Origin: Mycobacterium sp. WUMAC-067
GTDB lineage: Bacteria > Actinomycetota > Actinomycetes > Mycobacteriales > Mycobacteriaceae
Reading direction: 5' to 3'
DNA: 64,000 nucleotides
Assembly: GCF_020217485.1 (NCBI RefSeq)
Contig: NZ_JAEKMI010000004.1
Span: forward strand, 153,511 to 217,510
The notes beneath the pieces are model-generated. The model saw only the letters and a list, made by a program, of their open reading frames with translations, was not told the DNA's origin and ran no database searches. The stretch's first letter is position 1. Each line of letters opens with the position of its first letter. Shown here piece by piece: positions 16,649 to 28,400 of this stretch. Position numbers and translations under genes: made by a program.

Positions 16649-17299
16649 GGCCGCAGCTCTACCCGCGCCCGTCGACGCTTAAACGCCGACGGGACGATCC
16701 CGGCCCGGCTCCCCGAGGCCGCCGTCCGCCCAAGCTATGGACCGGCTGTGCGTGCTCAATGTTGATCTTGGTCAACGGATTCGGCGAAGCCGGCGGGCGG
16801 CCGTGAGATCAATCACAAGCAGCCCGCGCGCGGGTTGTCCGGTCCCGCCGGCCGTCAGGGCTCGGCGAATCGGGACCCGGATGTAGCCAGCGGCGGGTGC
16901 GCTTCGCCAACCACGAAACGCAGAGCGCCTCTCGTTGAACCAACGCCGCGGCAAACCGACTCACGACAGCTACGGCGAAGCAAGGTCGCGCCATGTCGAT
17001 CGTCATGCCGTCGGTATCGGCTTAGCAAGCGTCCGTACGTTTTTGCACGGTGGGGGCGAGCGGTCCGGTCGGCCGGGCATCGATGTCATGCTCCGAACGC
17101 TTGCGCCGTGAATATGCTGCTGAGCGCGTGATTGGGAACGCACTTGCGGCGGCATAATCGGATATTTCACGGCGTGCGCCGTCGCGTCGAGCGGACCGAG
17201 GGGCCGGAAGGCAAATATTTTGCGATTGCGTAAGCGATGTCCGGGTCTGCACGCCGGCAAATCCAGTACTTTCGATAGGGGTGTGTGAAAGGAGGCGCT
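16649..17299. other. Gene-free stretch upstream of the lipopeptide locus
   Basis: About 650 bp of divergent intergenic DNA between the GAP gene and the short ORF at 17300. Open frames here are short and have no coding signal or ribosome-binding site. It probably holds promoters for both sides, but I cannot pin one down. Confidence 0.5.
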
Positions 17300-17392
17300 A
17301 TGGCACACATGTCGCGGCGATGTCGTCGGCAACGGCGCTCAACGTTGTTTTGCTGGACAGCGAGACACGAGTGCAACAATGGTCGCTGTTAA
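17300..17392 (+). CDS. Possible 30-residue leader peptide
   Basis: A 30-codon ORF (MAHMSRRCRRQRR..., ending NNGRC) behind a perfect AAAGGAGG at seven-base spacing, the best Shine-Dalgarno in this part of the window. The peptide is Arg- and Cys-rich (four Cys). It ends just before the palindrome at 17395. It could be a regulatory leader or a small protein; composition alone does not prove translation. Confidence 0.4.
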   Translation: MAHMSRRCRRQRRSTLFCWTARHECNNGRC

Positions 17393-17394
17393 TG

Positions 17395-17406
17395 TCTTAC
17401 GTAAGA
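17395..17406. promoter_or_regulatory. 12-bp palindrome, possible operator
   Basis: TCTTACGTAAGA is perfectly self-complementary and AT-richer than its surroundings. It lies 274 bp before mbtH, immediately after the short ORF, where an operator for a dimeric regulator would be expected. Confidence 0.45.
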
Positions 17407-17586
17407 ACGCAATTCAAATGTTTCGAACCGCGCGGTCGGGGTACACCGCGAGCGTGAATGGCGACATTGACGGTCGTAGGGCCACCCCGGGTAGGGGGTC
17501 TGCCATGGCCGTCATGGCTCAGTTGCCACCGCGTCCAAACTCACGGGCGCCGCGTTCGACCGCATCCGCCGGTCGAGATACTGAAC

Positions 17587-17630
17587 GAGCCTGACGGCTC
17601 AATCCTTAAGTGCTGCACGGACGTTCGTGC
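17587..17630 (+). promoter_or_regulatory. Two small hairpins in the mbtH leader
   Basis: GAGCC-TGAC-GGCTC (17587-17600) and GCACG-GACGTT-CGTGC (17615-17630) are perfect 5-bp stems 14 bases apart, 50-95 bases before mbtH. The second has a six-base loop with G at position 4. ANTAR target RNAs consist of paired hexaloop hairpins with A1 and G4, so this only partly fits. The leader may be structured. Confidence 0.35.
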
Positions 17631-17679
17631 GGCCTGGCGCGCTTTGGAGTTTTCGTTTCGGTGTTAGGGGGTCCATCCA

Positions 17680-17901
17680 ATGCAGCTCAATCCGTTCGAT
17701 GACGACGGCGGCAGTTTTTTCGTCCTAGTCAATAACGAAGAACAGCACAGCCTTTGGCCAACTTTCACTACCGTTCCCGCCGGTTGGAGAGTAGTTTTTG
17801 GGGAAGCCGACCGCGCCGCATGCCTGCACTACATCGATGAACACTGGCCCGATATCCGGGCGAAAAGCCTCCGCGACACGCCGACCCGCGCCGGTTTGTG
17901 A
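17680..17901 (+). CDS. MbtH-like NRPS accessory protein
   Basis: A 73-residue protein carrying the MbtH signature: NPFDDD at the start, N-x-E-x-Q-x-SLWP, then V-P-A-G-W and C-L-x-Y-I-D-E-x-W-x-D-I-R. These proteins bind NRPS adenylation domains and are needed for their solubility or activity. ATG with AGGGGG nine bases upstream. It lies 18 bp before the NRPS and is almost certainly its partner, activating some or all of the eight A domains. Confidence 0.95.
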   Translation: MQLNPFDDDGGSFFVLVNNEEQHSLWPTFTTVPAGWRVVFGEADRAACLHYIDEHWPDIRAKSLRDTPTRAGL

Positions 17902-17919
17902 TGTTTAGACCGATGTCAT

Positions 17920-20900
17920 ATGAAGGACTTCGGTAGAGCTTGGGGGGGTTCAGTGGCGCGTGGTGGTGACCGGGCACTCCCGGTGACGCGAGGCCAGCTC
18001 GATATCTGGCTGGCACAGCAGACCGGCCACTTCGATGCGGCGTGGCAGCTGGGCGTGCTGGTCCGTATCGACGGGGCGATCGACCCCGGTCTGTTGCATC
18101 AGGCCATGCGGCACGTGGTCAACGAGGCCGAAAGCCTGCGGGCCTCCTTCTTCGAGGCCGATGGCCAGGTCTTCCAGAAGGCCGTCGACTACGACGATGT
18201 CGATCTGGTCTTCTACGACCTGACCGAATCGCAGGATCCGGAGCGGGAAGTCCGAGAGACCGCATCATCGATCCAGCGGACGCCGATGCCGCTGACCGGC
18301 CCGAAGATCAAATTCGCTTTATTCCGTACGGGTCCTGACCAGTACTACTGGTTCTCGGTGTGCCATCACATCGCCATCGACGGCATGGGCATCGCGCTGA
18401 TCGGCCGACGGATCGCCGCCGTCTACTCCGCGCTGGCCGCCGGCAAACCGGTTCCACCCGCCTTCTTCGGCTCGTTGCACGACCTCGTGAGCGGCGAGCT
18501 GGACTACGAGGCGTCCGCCAAATTCCGTGAAGATCAGGACTATTGGGCCGCACACCGCCCCGCGGGCAACGGGGCCGTTTATCCGGCGCCCCCGGTCGAT
18601 GACGGGCGTGACCCGTATTCACCCTCTCCGCCAGTGCAATTGGATCAGTCCGTGGTAGGCAGGGTCAAAGAGTTGTCCAAAACGCTGGGCATCCGTCGAT
18701 CGTCGGTACTCACCGCGGCCTGCGCGCTTCTGGTGCGCGGCTGGTGCGCCGACGGTTCCGACGAAGTCGTGCTCGACTTCCCGGTCAGCCGGCGAGTGGA
18801 CCCGGAATCGAAGACGCATCCCGGCATGCTCGCCGGCGTGGTGCCCCTGGTGCTCAAGGCGTCGCCGGCCACCACATTCGCCGACTTTTGCCGGCACGTT
18901 GACCAGCGGTCTCGAGAGGCGTTGCGGCATCAGCAATTCCCGACACGCACTCTGGACGGCGAAGGCGACTTCAACGGCCCGAGGCAGGCCCCCAACCGGG
19001 TGGTCGTCAACTTCGTCCCGGCCCGCCTCACTCTCAGCCTCAACGGCGTCCCGGCGACCGCGACCTACACCAGCTTCGGGCCGGTAGGTCACTTCGGCCT
19101 GTTCTTCCTCGGATTCGGCGACCAGCAGTTCCTGAGCACGGTCGGTATCGGGCAACCGTTCTCGAATTTCGACGTCGCGGATCTGACCGAGCGGCTGCAG
19201 CGTGTGCTGGCGACCATGGTCGCCGACCCGGACCGGCGCCTGTCGTCGTTGGATGTGCTCCGGGCCGCGGAGCGCGCCCGCCTGGAAGAGCTTGGTAACA
19301 ACGGGGTTTTGAGCCGGCCACCAACCGCGCCGGGATCGGTGCCGGAGCTGTTCGCCGTCCAGGTAACCCGGGCGCCCGAGGCCGTGGCGGTGGTGTGCGA
19401 GGGCCGGCCGGTGACCTACCGGAAACTCGACGAGGCGTCCAACCGGCTGGCGCATTTGTTGACCGGCCTGGGCGCGGGCCCGGGGCAGACTGTGGCGCTG
19501 ATGTTTTCGCGCTCTCCCGAGGCCGTCGCGTCGATCCTGGCGGTGCTCAAAACCGGGGCGGCCTATCTGCCGATCGATCCTTCGTCGCCCGAGTCGCGGA
19601 TCGGGTTCATGCTCGGCGACGCCAAACCGGTTGCCGCGCTGAGCACCGTCGATCTGGCCGACCGCCTCGACGGTCACGACGTGACGGTCATCGACGTCAA
19701 CGATTCCCGCATCGACGCCCAGCCCGTCGAGGCGTTGCCGGCACCCGGGCCGGACCATGTCGCCTACCTGATCTACACCTCGGGCACCACCGGGGTCCCC
19801 AAAGGCGTTGCGGTGACTCATCGCAACGTGACACAGCTGCTGGGTTCCCTGGACGCCGGCCTGCCGCCGTCGGGGGTGTGGTCGCAGTGCCACTCGTACG
19901 CGTTCGACGTCTCGGTGTGGGAGATCTTCGGCGCGCTGCTGCGCGGCGGGCGGCTGGTCGTGGTCCCCGAAGACGTCGCGCGTTCGCCCGAAGAGTTGCA
20001 CGACGTGCTGGCCGACGAAGACGTCAGCGTGTTGACCCAGACCCCGTCGGCCGTGGCGATGCTCTCGCCGGAGGGGCTTTCGGGGGCGTCGCTGGTGGTG
20101 GTGGGGGAGGCCTGCCCGCCCGAGGTGGTGGACCGCTGGGCGCCGGGGCGGGTGATGGTCAACGCCTACGGCCCGACCGAGACGACGATGTGCGTGGCGA
20201 TCAGCGCCCCCCTGACGAAGGGATCCGGGACCCCGCCGATCGGTTCCCCGGTGCCCGGGGCGGCGTTGTTCGTCCTCGACGGCTGGCTGCGCCCGGTGCC
20301 GCCCGGCGTCGTCGGTGAGTTGTATGTCGCGGGCGACGGGGTGACCGGAGGATATGTCGGCCGGACCGGGCTGACGGCGTCACGGTTCGTGGCGTGCCCC
20401 TTCGGTGAGGCGGGTGCGCGCATGTACCGCACCGGCGACCTGGCGTGCTGGGGCGTCTCGGGATCCGGTGCAGGCCAACTGCAGTACTTCGGCCGCGCCG
20501 ACGAACAGGTCAAGATCCGCGGATATCGCATCGAGCTCGGCGAAATCCAGGCCGCTCTCGCCGCGCTCGACGGCGTCGACCAGGCCGTGGTGATCGCCCG
20601 CGAGGACCGCCCGGGCGACAAACGCCTGGTCGGTTACGTCACCGGGATCGCCGACCCGGCCGAGGCGCGCACCGCGCTGGCCGAACGGCTCCCCGGCTAC
20701 ATGGTGCCCGCGGCCGTGGTCGTGCTCGACGCGCTCCCGCTGACGCCCAACGGCAAACTCGACACCCGCGCGCTGCCGATGCCCGCATACACGACGGGCG
20801 AGTACCGCGCCCCGGCCACCGCGGTCGAGGAGATCCTGGCCGGCATCTACGCCGAGGTGCTCGGGGTGCAGCGCGTCGGCGTCGACGAGTCCTTCTTCGA

Positions 20901-22440
20901 GCTGGGCGGCGACAGCATCTTGTCGCTGCAGGTGGTGGCGCGGGCGCGCGCGGCGGGCCTGACGTGCCGACCCCGAGACGTGTTCGTCGAACAGACCGTG
21001 GCCCGGCTGGCCCGGGTGGCCGGGGTGAGCGACGGGGCGGCGGAGGTGCTCGACGAGGGCGTCGGGCCGGTGCTGGCCACCCCGATCATGCGGTGGCTGC
21101 AGGGCGCGGAGAAGGCCGGCCCGGTCGACGAGTTCAACCAGACCGTGATGGTGCAGGCCCCCGCGGGGGTGACCGCGGCCGACGTCTCAATCGTGTTGCA
21201 GGCCTTGGTGGATCGGCACGCCATGCTGCGGCTGCGCGTCGATCGCGACGACGCCGGCGGCTGGTCGTTCCACATCCCCGAACCGGGGGCCGTGCGGGCC
21301 GAGGACTGCCTGCGGTCGGTCGACGCGGTGTCCGATGAGGCGTTGCTGCAGGCCCGTTCGCGGTTGAACCCGTCCACCGGCGCGATGCTCAGCGCGTTGT
21401 GGGTCGAGGCCACCGGCCAGTTGACGGTGATCATCCACCACCTGGCCGTCGACGCGGTGTCGTGGTGGATCCTGTTGGAAGACCTCAACATTGCGTGGGC
21501 GCTGCACCGCGCCGGCCAGCCGGTGGAGCTGCCGCCGGCCGGGACGTCGTTCGCCCGCTGGGCCACACTGCTGAACGAGCACGCGCGCCACCCCGACGTG
21601 GTCAGCCAGCTCAACGCCTGGAAGAAGGTGACGGAGACGCCCGCCGCGCTGCCCGCGGCCCGCCCCGACGTGGACACGTACGCCAGCGCCGGGCGTTTGT
21701 CGGTCGAGTTGGACGCCGAGACGACCGGGATGCTGCTCGGCGAGGTGCCGACGGCTTTCCACGCCGGGATCCAGGACATCCTGTTGATCGCCTTCGGGCT
21801 GGCGTGGGCGGAATTCCTGGGTGACACCGGCGCCCCGATCGGCATCGACGTCGAGGCTCACGGGCGCCACGAGGAACTCGGCGCCGACACCGATCTGTCC
21901 CGCACCGTCGGGTGGTTCACCACCAAGTATCCGGTGTCTCTGGAAGTGGCGGGGCCGGTGGCCGGGTTGCGCTGGGCGCAGGTGGTTTCCGGCGACACGG
22001 CGCTGGGCCCGGTCATCAAACACGCCAAGGAGCAGCTGCGCGCGCTGCCGGAGCCGCTGACCTTTGGGCTGCTGCGGTACCTCAACACCGACGTCGACCT
22101 CGCCGGGCCCGACCCGTCGATCGCGTTCAACTACCTGGGACGTCAAGGCGCAGCGCCCGATTCGGCGGGCGAGGGCTGGCGCATCAGCCAGGACGGCCTG
22201 TCGTTGATCGGCGCCGCCGCCGCGGTGCCCATGCCGCTGATGCACACCGTCGAACTCAACGCCGGCACCATCGACACCGGGGCCGGCCCGCACCTGCACG
22301 CCGAATGGACTTGGGCGCCATCGGTTCTCGACGCCACGCAGATCACCCGGTTGAGCCGGCTGTGGTTCGAGGCGCTGTCCGGAGTCTGCGCGCACGTCCG
22401 CTCCGGTGGCGGCGGGCTGACCCCGTCGGACATCGCCCCG
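17920..22440 (+). other. NRPS module 1: Cstarter-A-T-E, aromatic (Phe-like), D-configured
   Basis: C1 about residues 18-447 (HHIAIDG at 149-155) is of the acyl-accepting starter type. A1 about 472-955 has [10 protein letters not shown] at 620-629 and the catalytic Lys at 946. Its pocket residues, read by eye in GrsA numbering, are D-V-W-T-V-V-A-M-C, close to the Phe pattern D-A-W-T-I/V-A-A-I/V-C. T1 Ser 999. E1 about 1050-1500 with [10 protein letters not shown] at 1173-1182; the usual Gly after Asp is Ala here, and EGHGR is EAHGR, unlike E5 and E7. Confidence 0.8.
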
Positions 22441-25400
22441 GCCCGGCTGAGCCAGCAGCAGATCGACGAGCTGGAGCGGCAGCACCACATCGCCGACATC
22501 TTGCCGTTGACCCCGCTGCAGCAGGGGCTGCTGTTCCACTCCAGCACCGCGCGGGGCGGCGACGACATGTATGCGGTCCAACTGGATTTCACCCTCACCG
22601 GACCGCTCGACGCCGATCGCCTGCGCGACGCGGTGCACGCCGTCGTCAACCGGCACCCCCACCTGGCGGCCCTGTTCTGCGAACAGTTCGACGAGCCGGT
22701 GCAGGTCATCCCGGCCGATCCCGTGATCGAGTGGCGGTACCTCGAACTCGACGGCACCGGTGACACCGACGAGCGGATCGAGCAGCTCTGCGCTGCCGAA
22801 CGGGCGGCGGTGTGCGACCTCGCCGGGCAGCCGGCGTTCCGGGCCGCGCTGATCCGCACCGCGGACCGCCGCTTCCGGTTCGTGCTGACCAATCACCACA
22901 TCCTGCTTGACGGCTGGTCGCTGCCCATCCTGCTGCGCGAAATCTTCGCCGGCTACTACGGGCACCGCCTGCCGGCGGCCGGCTCCTACCGCGCCTTCCT
23001 CACCTGGCTGGCCGATCGGGACCTCGACGCCTCCCGCGCGGCGTGGGGAGAGTTGTTGTCCGGCTTCGAAACTCCCACCCTGGTCGCGCCCGAGGACCGG
23101 TTGGGTCAGGGCCGCCGCGGCTTCGAGAAGTCTCGCGTGCCCGCGCAGACCACCCGGGCCCTCGCCGAGTTGGCGCGCTCGCACCACACCACGCTGAGCA
23201 CCGTGCTGCAGGCCGCGTGGGCGTTGGTGCTGACCTCGCTGACCGGTCAGCACGACGTCGTCTTCGGCACCCCGCGATCGCGGGTCGGCCAGCTGGAGGT
23301 CGACGACGCGGAGTCGATGGTCGGGCTGCTGATCAACACCGTGCCGGTGCGCGCGAACATCACCGCGACGACCACCACCGCGGATCTGCTGGCGCAGCTG
23401 CAGAACAGCCACAACGACGCGCTCGAGCATCAGCACCTGGCGCTCAGCGAGATCCACCGCGTCACCGGTCACGACCAACTCTTCGACACGCTGTTCGTCT
23501 ACGAGAACTACCCGATGGACAGCGGGATGACGCTGGGTGATGACGGGCTCGCCATCGCAGAATTCACCAACCGCGAGTACAACCACTACCCGCTGACGGT
23601 GGAAGCCTTGCCCGGCCGCGAGCTCGGCCTGCACATCGAATTCGACGCCGACGTGTTCGACGCGGCCGGCATCGCGTCGCTCGTCGAGCGCCTGCAGCGG
23701 GTGCTGGTCGCGATGACCGCCGACCCCACCCGGCGGCTGTCGTCGGTCGACCTGCTGGACGGCGACGAGCGTGAACTGGTGCTGTCGACGATGTCCGGCG
23801 CCGGTGTCGGCGCGCCGGTGGGGGTGGCGCCACAGCTGTTGGCCGCGGCGGTGGCGGCGGCCCCCGACGCGCCCGCGGTGGTCGACGGCGCGCGGGAGCT
23901 GTCGTATCGCGAACTCGACGAGTGGTCAACGCGGTTGGCGCGCATGCTGATCGACGCCGGCGTGGGCCCGGAGCGCGCCGTCGGTGTGGCGATCGACCGC
24001 TGCGCGGAGCTGGTGGTCGCCTGGTGGGCCGTCGTCAAGGCCGGCGGCATCTACGCGCCGGTGGATCTGGACCATCCGGTCGAGCGGATCGCTTCGGTGC
24101 TCGACGCCGTCGACGCGGTGTGCGTGTTGACGTGCGGCACCGACGACGTCGCCGGCGCCGGGACGCGCCCGATCGTGCGTCTCGACGGCCTCGACCTGTC
24201 CGGTCGCTCGGCGCAGGAGATCACCGACGCCGACCGGGTCTCGCCGCTGCGCGCCGGCGACACCGCATACCTGATTTTCACGTCGGGTTCGACCGGCGTC
24301 CCCAAGGGCGTCGCCGTCGGGCACAGCGGCCTGCTGGGCTGGGCCGCCGCCCAACGCGAGCGGTTCGGCCTGGGTTCGGACGCGCGGGTGCTGATGGTCG
24401 CCTCGCCGACCTTCGACGCCTCGGTCGGAGAACTGTTGCTGGCCGCGGGATCCGGCGCTGCGCTGGTGGTGGCGCCGCCGCAGGTATATGCGGGTGAGGC
24501 GCTGACCGCGCTGCTGGACCACCAGCGGGTCAGCGCGGCCATCCTGACGCCCACCGTCATCTCGACGCTGGACCGCGCCCGGCTTTCTCGCCTGGACACG
24601 CTGGTCGCCGTCGGGGAGGCCTGCCTGCCCGAGCTGGTGGACGCCTGGGCGCCGGGCCGCCAGATGTTCAACGGCTACGGCCCGAGCGAGACCACCATCT
24701 GGGTCACCTGTGCGCGGCTGTCGGCGGGCGAGCCGGTGCGCATCGGCGCCCCCATTTCCGGCGTGTGCGCGCGTGTGCTCGACGCGTGGCTGAACCCCGT
24801 CCCGGTCGGCGTGGTGGGCGAGCTGTACCTGAGTGGGCCGGCCCTGGGGCACGGCTATCTGGGCCGGGTGGAGTTGACCGCGGAACGGTTCGTCGCGAAC
24901 CCCTTTGGGGGTGTGGGGGAGCGCATGTATCGCACCGGCGACCTGGTGCGCTGGATGCCCGACGGGACCCTGGACTATCTGGGCCGCGCCGACAGCCAGA
25001 TCAAACTGCGCGGACAGCGCATCGAATTGGGCGAAATCGAGAACACCCTGCTGGCCTGCCCCCAAGTGACCCAGGCCGCCGTCACCGTTGCGGACACCGC
25101 AACCGGCTCGCAGCTGGTCGCCTACGTGACGCTCGATCACACCGCCACCACCGACCGGGACGCCCAGCAGGACGCCGACGATGTCCAGGAGTGGCAGCAC
25201 CTCTACGACGACCTGTATGGCGCCGACCTCGCGGCCAACTTCGGCGAGGATTTCCGCGGCTGGAACAGCAGCTACACCGGCGATCCGATTCCGCTCGAAG
25301 AGATGGCCGAATGGCGTTCCGCCACAGTCGATCGCATCATGTCCCTGCAGCCGCGCCGGGTCCTCGAGATCGGCGCGGGCTCGGGATTGCTGCTCTCCCA

Positions 25401-28400
25401 GATCGCCCCGCGCTGCGATCGCTATGTCGCCACCGACTTCTCGGCCGTCGCGATCGACAACCTGGCCCGGTCGATGGAGCAGCTGCGGCTGCCGTGGCGC
25501 GACCGCGTCGAGCTGCGCACCCAGCCCGCGCACGTCACCGACGGCCTGCCGCGCGGCCACTTCGACACCATCATTCTCAACTCGGTCGTCCAGTACTTCC
25601 CGAACGCGGGATACCTGGCCCAGGTCATCGACAAGGCCATGGCGCTGTTGGCCCCCGGCGGTGCGATCTTCATCGGTGACATCCGTAACCACACCCTGCA
25701 GGGCGCGTTCCAGACCGCGATCGCGCTGGCGCGCGGCGACGCCACCGACGCGGCCGAAATCCGCCAGCGCGTGCGCCACGCCATGCTCGGCGAGACCGAA
25801 TTGCTCTTGGCGCCGGAGTTTTTCACCTCCTGGGCCGACTCCCGGCCGGAGGCCGTCGGGATCGACATCCGCGTCAAACGGGGAATGGCCGACAACGAAC
25901 TGAACCAGCACCGCTACGACGTCGCCATCCACAAGGCACCCGCGGCGGTGCGTTCGGTGGCCGACGAACCCGCCCTGACGTGGGCGCAGTGCGACGGCCT
26001 GCGCGGGCTGCGCGACACCCTGACATCGCGGCGTCCCGCCGCCGTCCGCATCACCGACATCCCGCGAGCCGGACTGATCACCGACGTCGCCGTCGAGGCA
26101 GCGCTGGCCGAGGGGCTGCCCCTGACGGACGCGCTGTCGGACGCGGCGGCCCGGGCCGGCGCGGGCCCCGACGCCACCGTCGCCGAAGAATTGCACCGCC
26201 TCGGCGAGAGCGCCGGATATTACGTCGCCGTCACCTGGGGCGCCCAAGCCGGAACTCTCAGCGCGGTTTTCATCGCCTCCGGCGACCAGGCCGTCCCGCC
26301 GCTGACCGATCTCTACCTGGCACCCGACGGGGCCCGCCGACGCACCAGCCATGCCAACGACCCCCGCACCAACACCAAGATCGGCGAGGTGCGCGAACGG
26401 TTGAGCGCCTGGCTGCCCGAGTACATGGTGCCGACACACATTGTGGCGCTTGAAGAATTCCCGATGACGTCCTCGGGCAAGCTCGACCGCAAGGCGCTGC
26501 CGGCCCCCGATTACCAGGACGCCGATCGTTACCGCGCCCCGTCCACCGCCGTCGAGGAGATCCTGGTCGGCATCTACGCCCAGGTGCTCGGCCTGGAACG
26601 GGTGGGTGTCGACGACTCCTTCTTCGACCTGGGTGGCGACTCGCTGTCGGCGATGCGCCTGATCGCCGCGGTCAACACCAGCCTGAACTCCGACCTCGGG
26701 GTGCGGGCCGTGTTCGAGGCCCCCACGGTCGCCGAGTTGGCCCTGCTCAGCAGGGGAGACGCCGACCGTCCGGAACCGCTGGTGGCCGGGGAGCGACCGG
26801 CGGCGATCCCACTGTCCTTCGCGCAGACCCGGCTGTGGTTCATCGACCAATTCCAGGGCCCCTCAGCGATCTACAACATCACCGTGGCGCTGCGGCTGCG
26901 CGGGCACCTCGACGCCGATGCGCTGGCCGCGGCGCTGGCCGACGTCGTGGACCGCCACGAAAGCTTGCGCACGGTGTTCGCTTCGGCCGACGGAATTCCA
27001 CAGCAGGTGGTGGTGCCCGCCGAGCGGATCGGGTTCGCCTGCGACGTCATCGACGCGCGCCGGTGGCCGGAAGACCGGCTGCGGGAGGCCATGGCGGCCG
27101 CCGCCCGGTACACCTTCGACCTGGAGAACGAAAGCCCCCTACACACCGAGCTTTTCACCGTGAGCGACGACGAGCACATGCTGGTGGTCGCCGTACACCA
27201 CATCGCCGCCGACGGGTGGTCGATCACCCCCTTCGCCCGTGACCTCGGGATCGCCTACGCGAGCCGGTGCGCGGGGCGGGCGCCCGACTGGGCGCCGCTG
27301 GCGGTGCAGTACGTCGACTACACGCTCTGGCAGCGCGCGCATCTCGGTGACGTGGACGACGGCGACAGCCGCATCGCCGCCCAGCTGGACTACTGGGCAG
27401 ACACCCTGGCCGGTCTCCCCGAACGCCTGCAACTGCCCACCGATCGGCCCTACCCGCAGGTCGCCGACCATCGCGGCGCCCGGCTGGCGGTGGACTGGCC
27501 GGCCGAGCTACAGCAACAGGTCCGCCGGGTAGCGCGCGAGCACAACGCCACCAGCTTCATGGTGATCCAGGCCGCCTTCGCCGCGCTGCTCGCCAAGATC
27601 AGCGCCAGTACCGATGTGGCCGTGGGCTTCCCGATCGCCGGGCGTCCCGAACCCGCCCTCGACGAACTCATCGGCTTCTTCGTCAACACCCTGGTGCTGC
27701 GGGTCGACCTAGGAGCTCTAGGCGGGGATCCGACTTTCGCCGAGCTGCTGGCCGAGGTGCGCCGGCGCAGCCTGGCCGCATTCGAACACCAAGACGTGCC
27801 ATTCGAACTGCTCGTGGAGCGGCTCAACCCCACCCGCAGCATGGCCCATCACCCGCTCATTCAGGTGCTGCTGGGTTGGGAGAACTTCCCGGGAGAGGTC
27901 ACCGCCCCCGCCGCGGGGCTGACGCTGGGTGATCTGCGAGTCACCCCAATGCCGTTGCACACCAACACCGCTCGCATGGATTTGACGTTCTCGCTGGCCG
28001 AGCGCTTCACCGAATCCGGCCAGCGCGCCGGGATCGCCGTGACGGCGGAATACCGCACCGACGTCTACAACGCGGACACCGTCGAGGCGATGATCGACCG
28101 GCTGCAGCGGCTGCTGGCCGCGGTCACCGCCGAGCCGGAGCGGCGCTTGTCGTCGGTGGATCTGCTGGACACCGCCGAGCACGCCCGGCTGGCGCGGTGG
28201 GGCAACCAGGCGGTGCTGGCCGAGCGCATGGAACCGGTAACGGTCGCGGGACTGTTCGCCGCGCAGGCGGCACGCACGCCGGACGCGGTGGCGCTGACGT
28301 TCGAGGACCGGTCCATGACGTACCGCGAGCTCGACGAGGCCGCCAACCGGTTGGCACACCTGCTGGTCGAACACGGCGCGGGCCCGGGGGAGTTTGTCGC

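Noticed and set aside
16649..17299. Several short open frames upstream of the lipopeptide locus
   Set aside because: No ribosome-binding sites, no coding bias and no recognisable domains.
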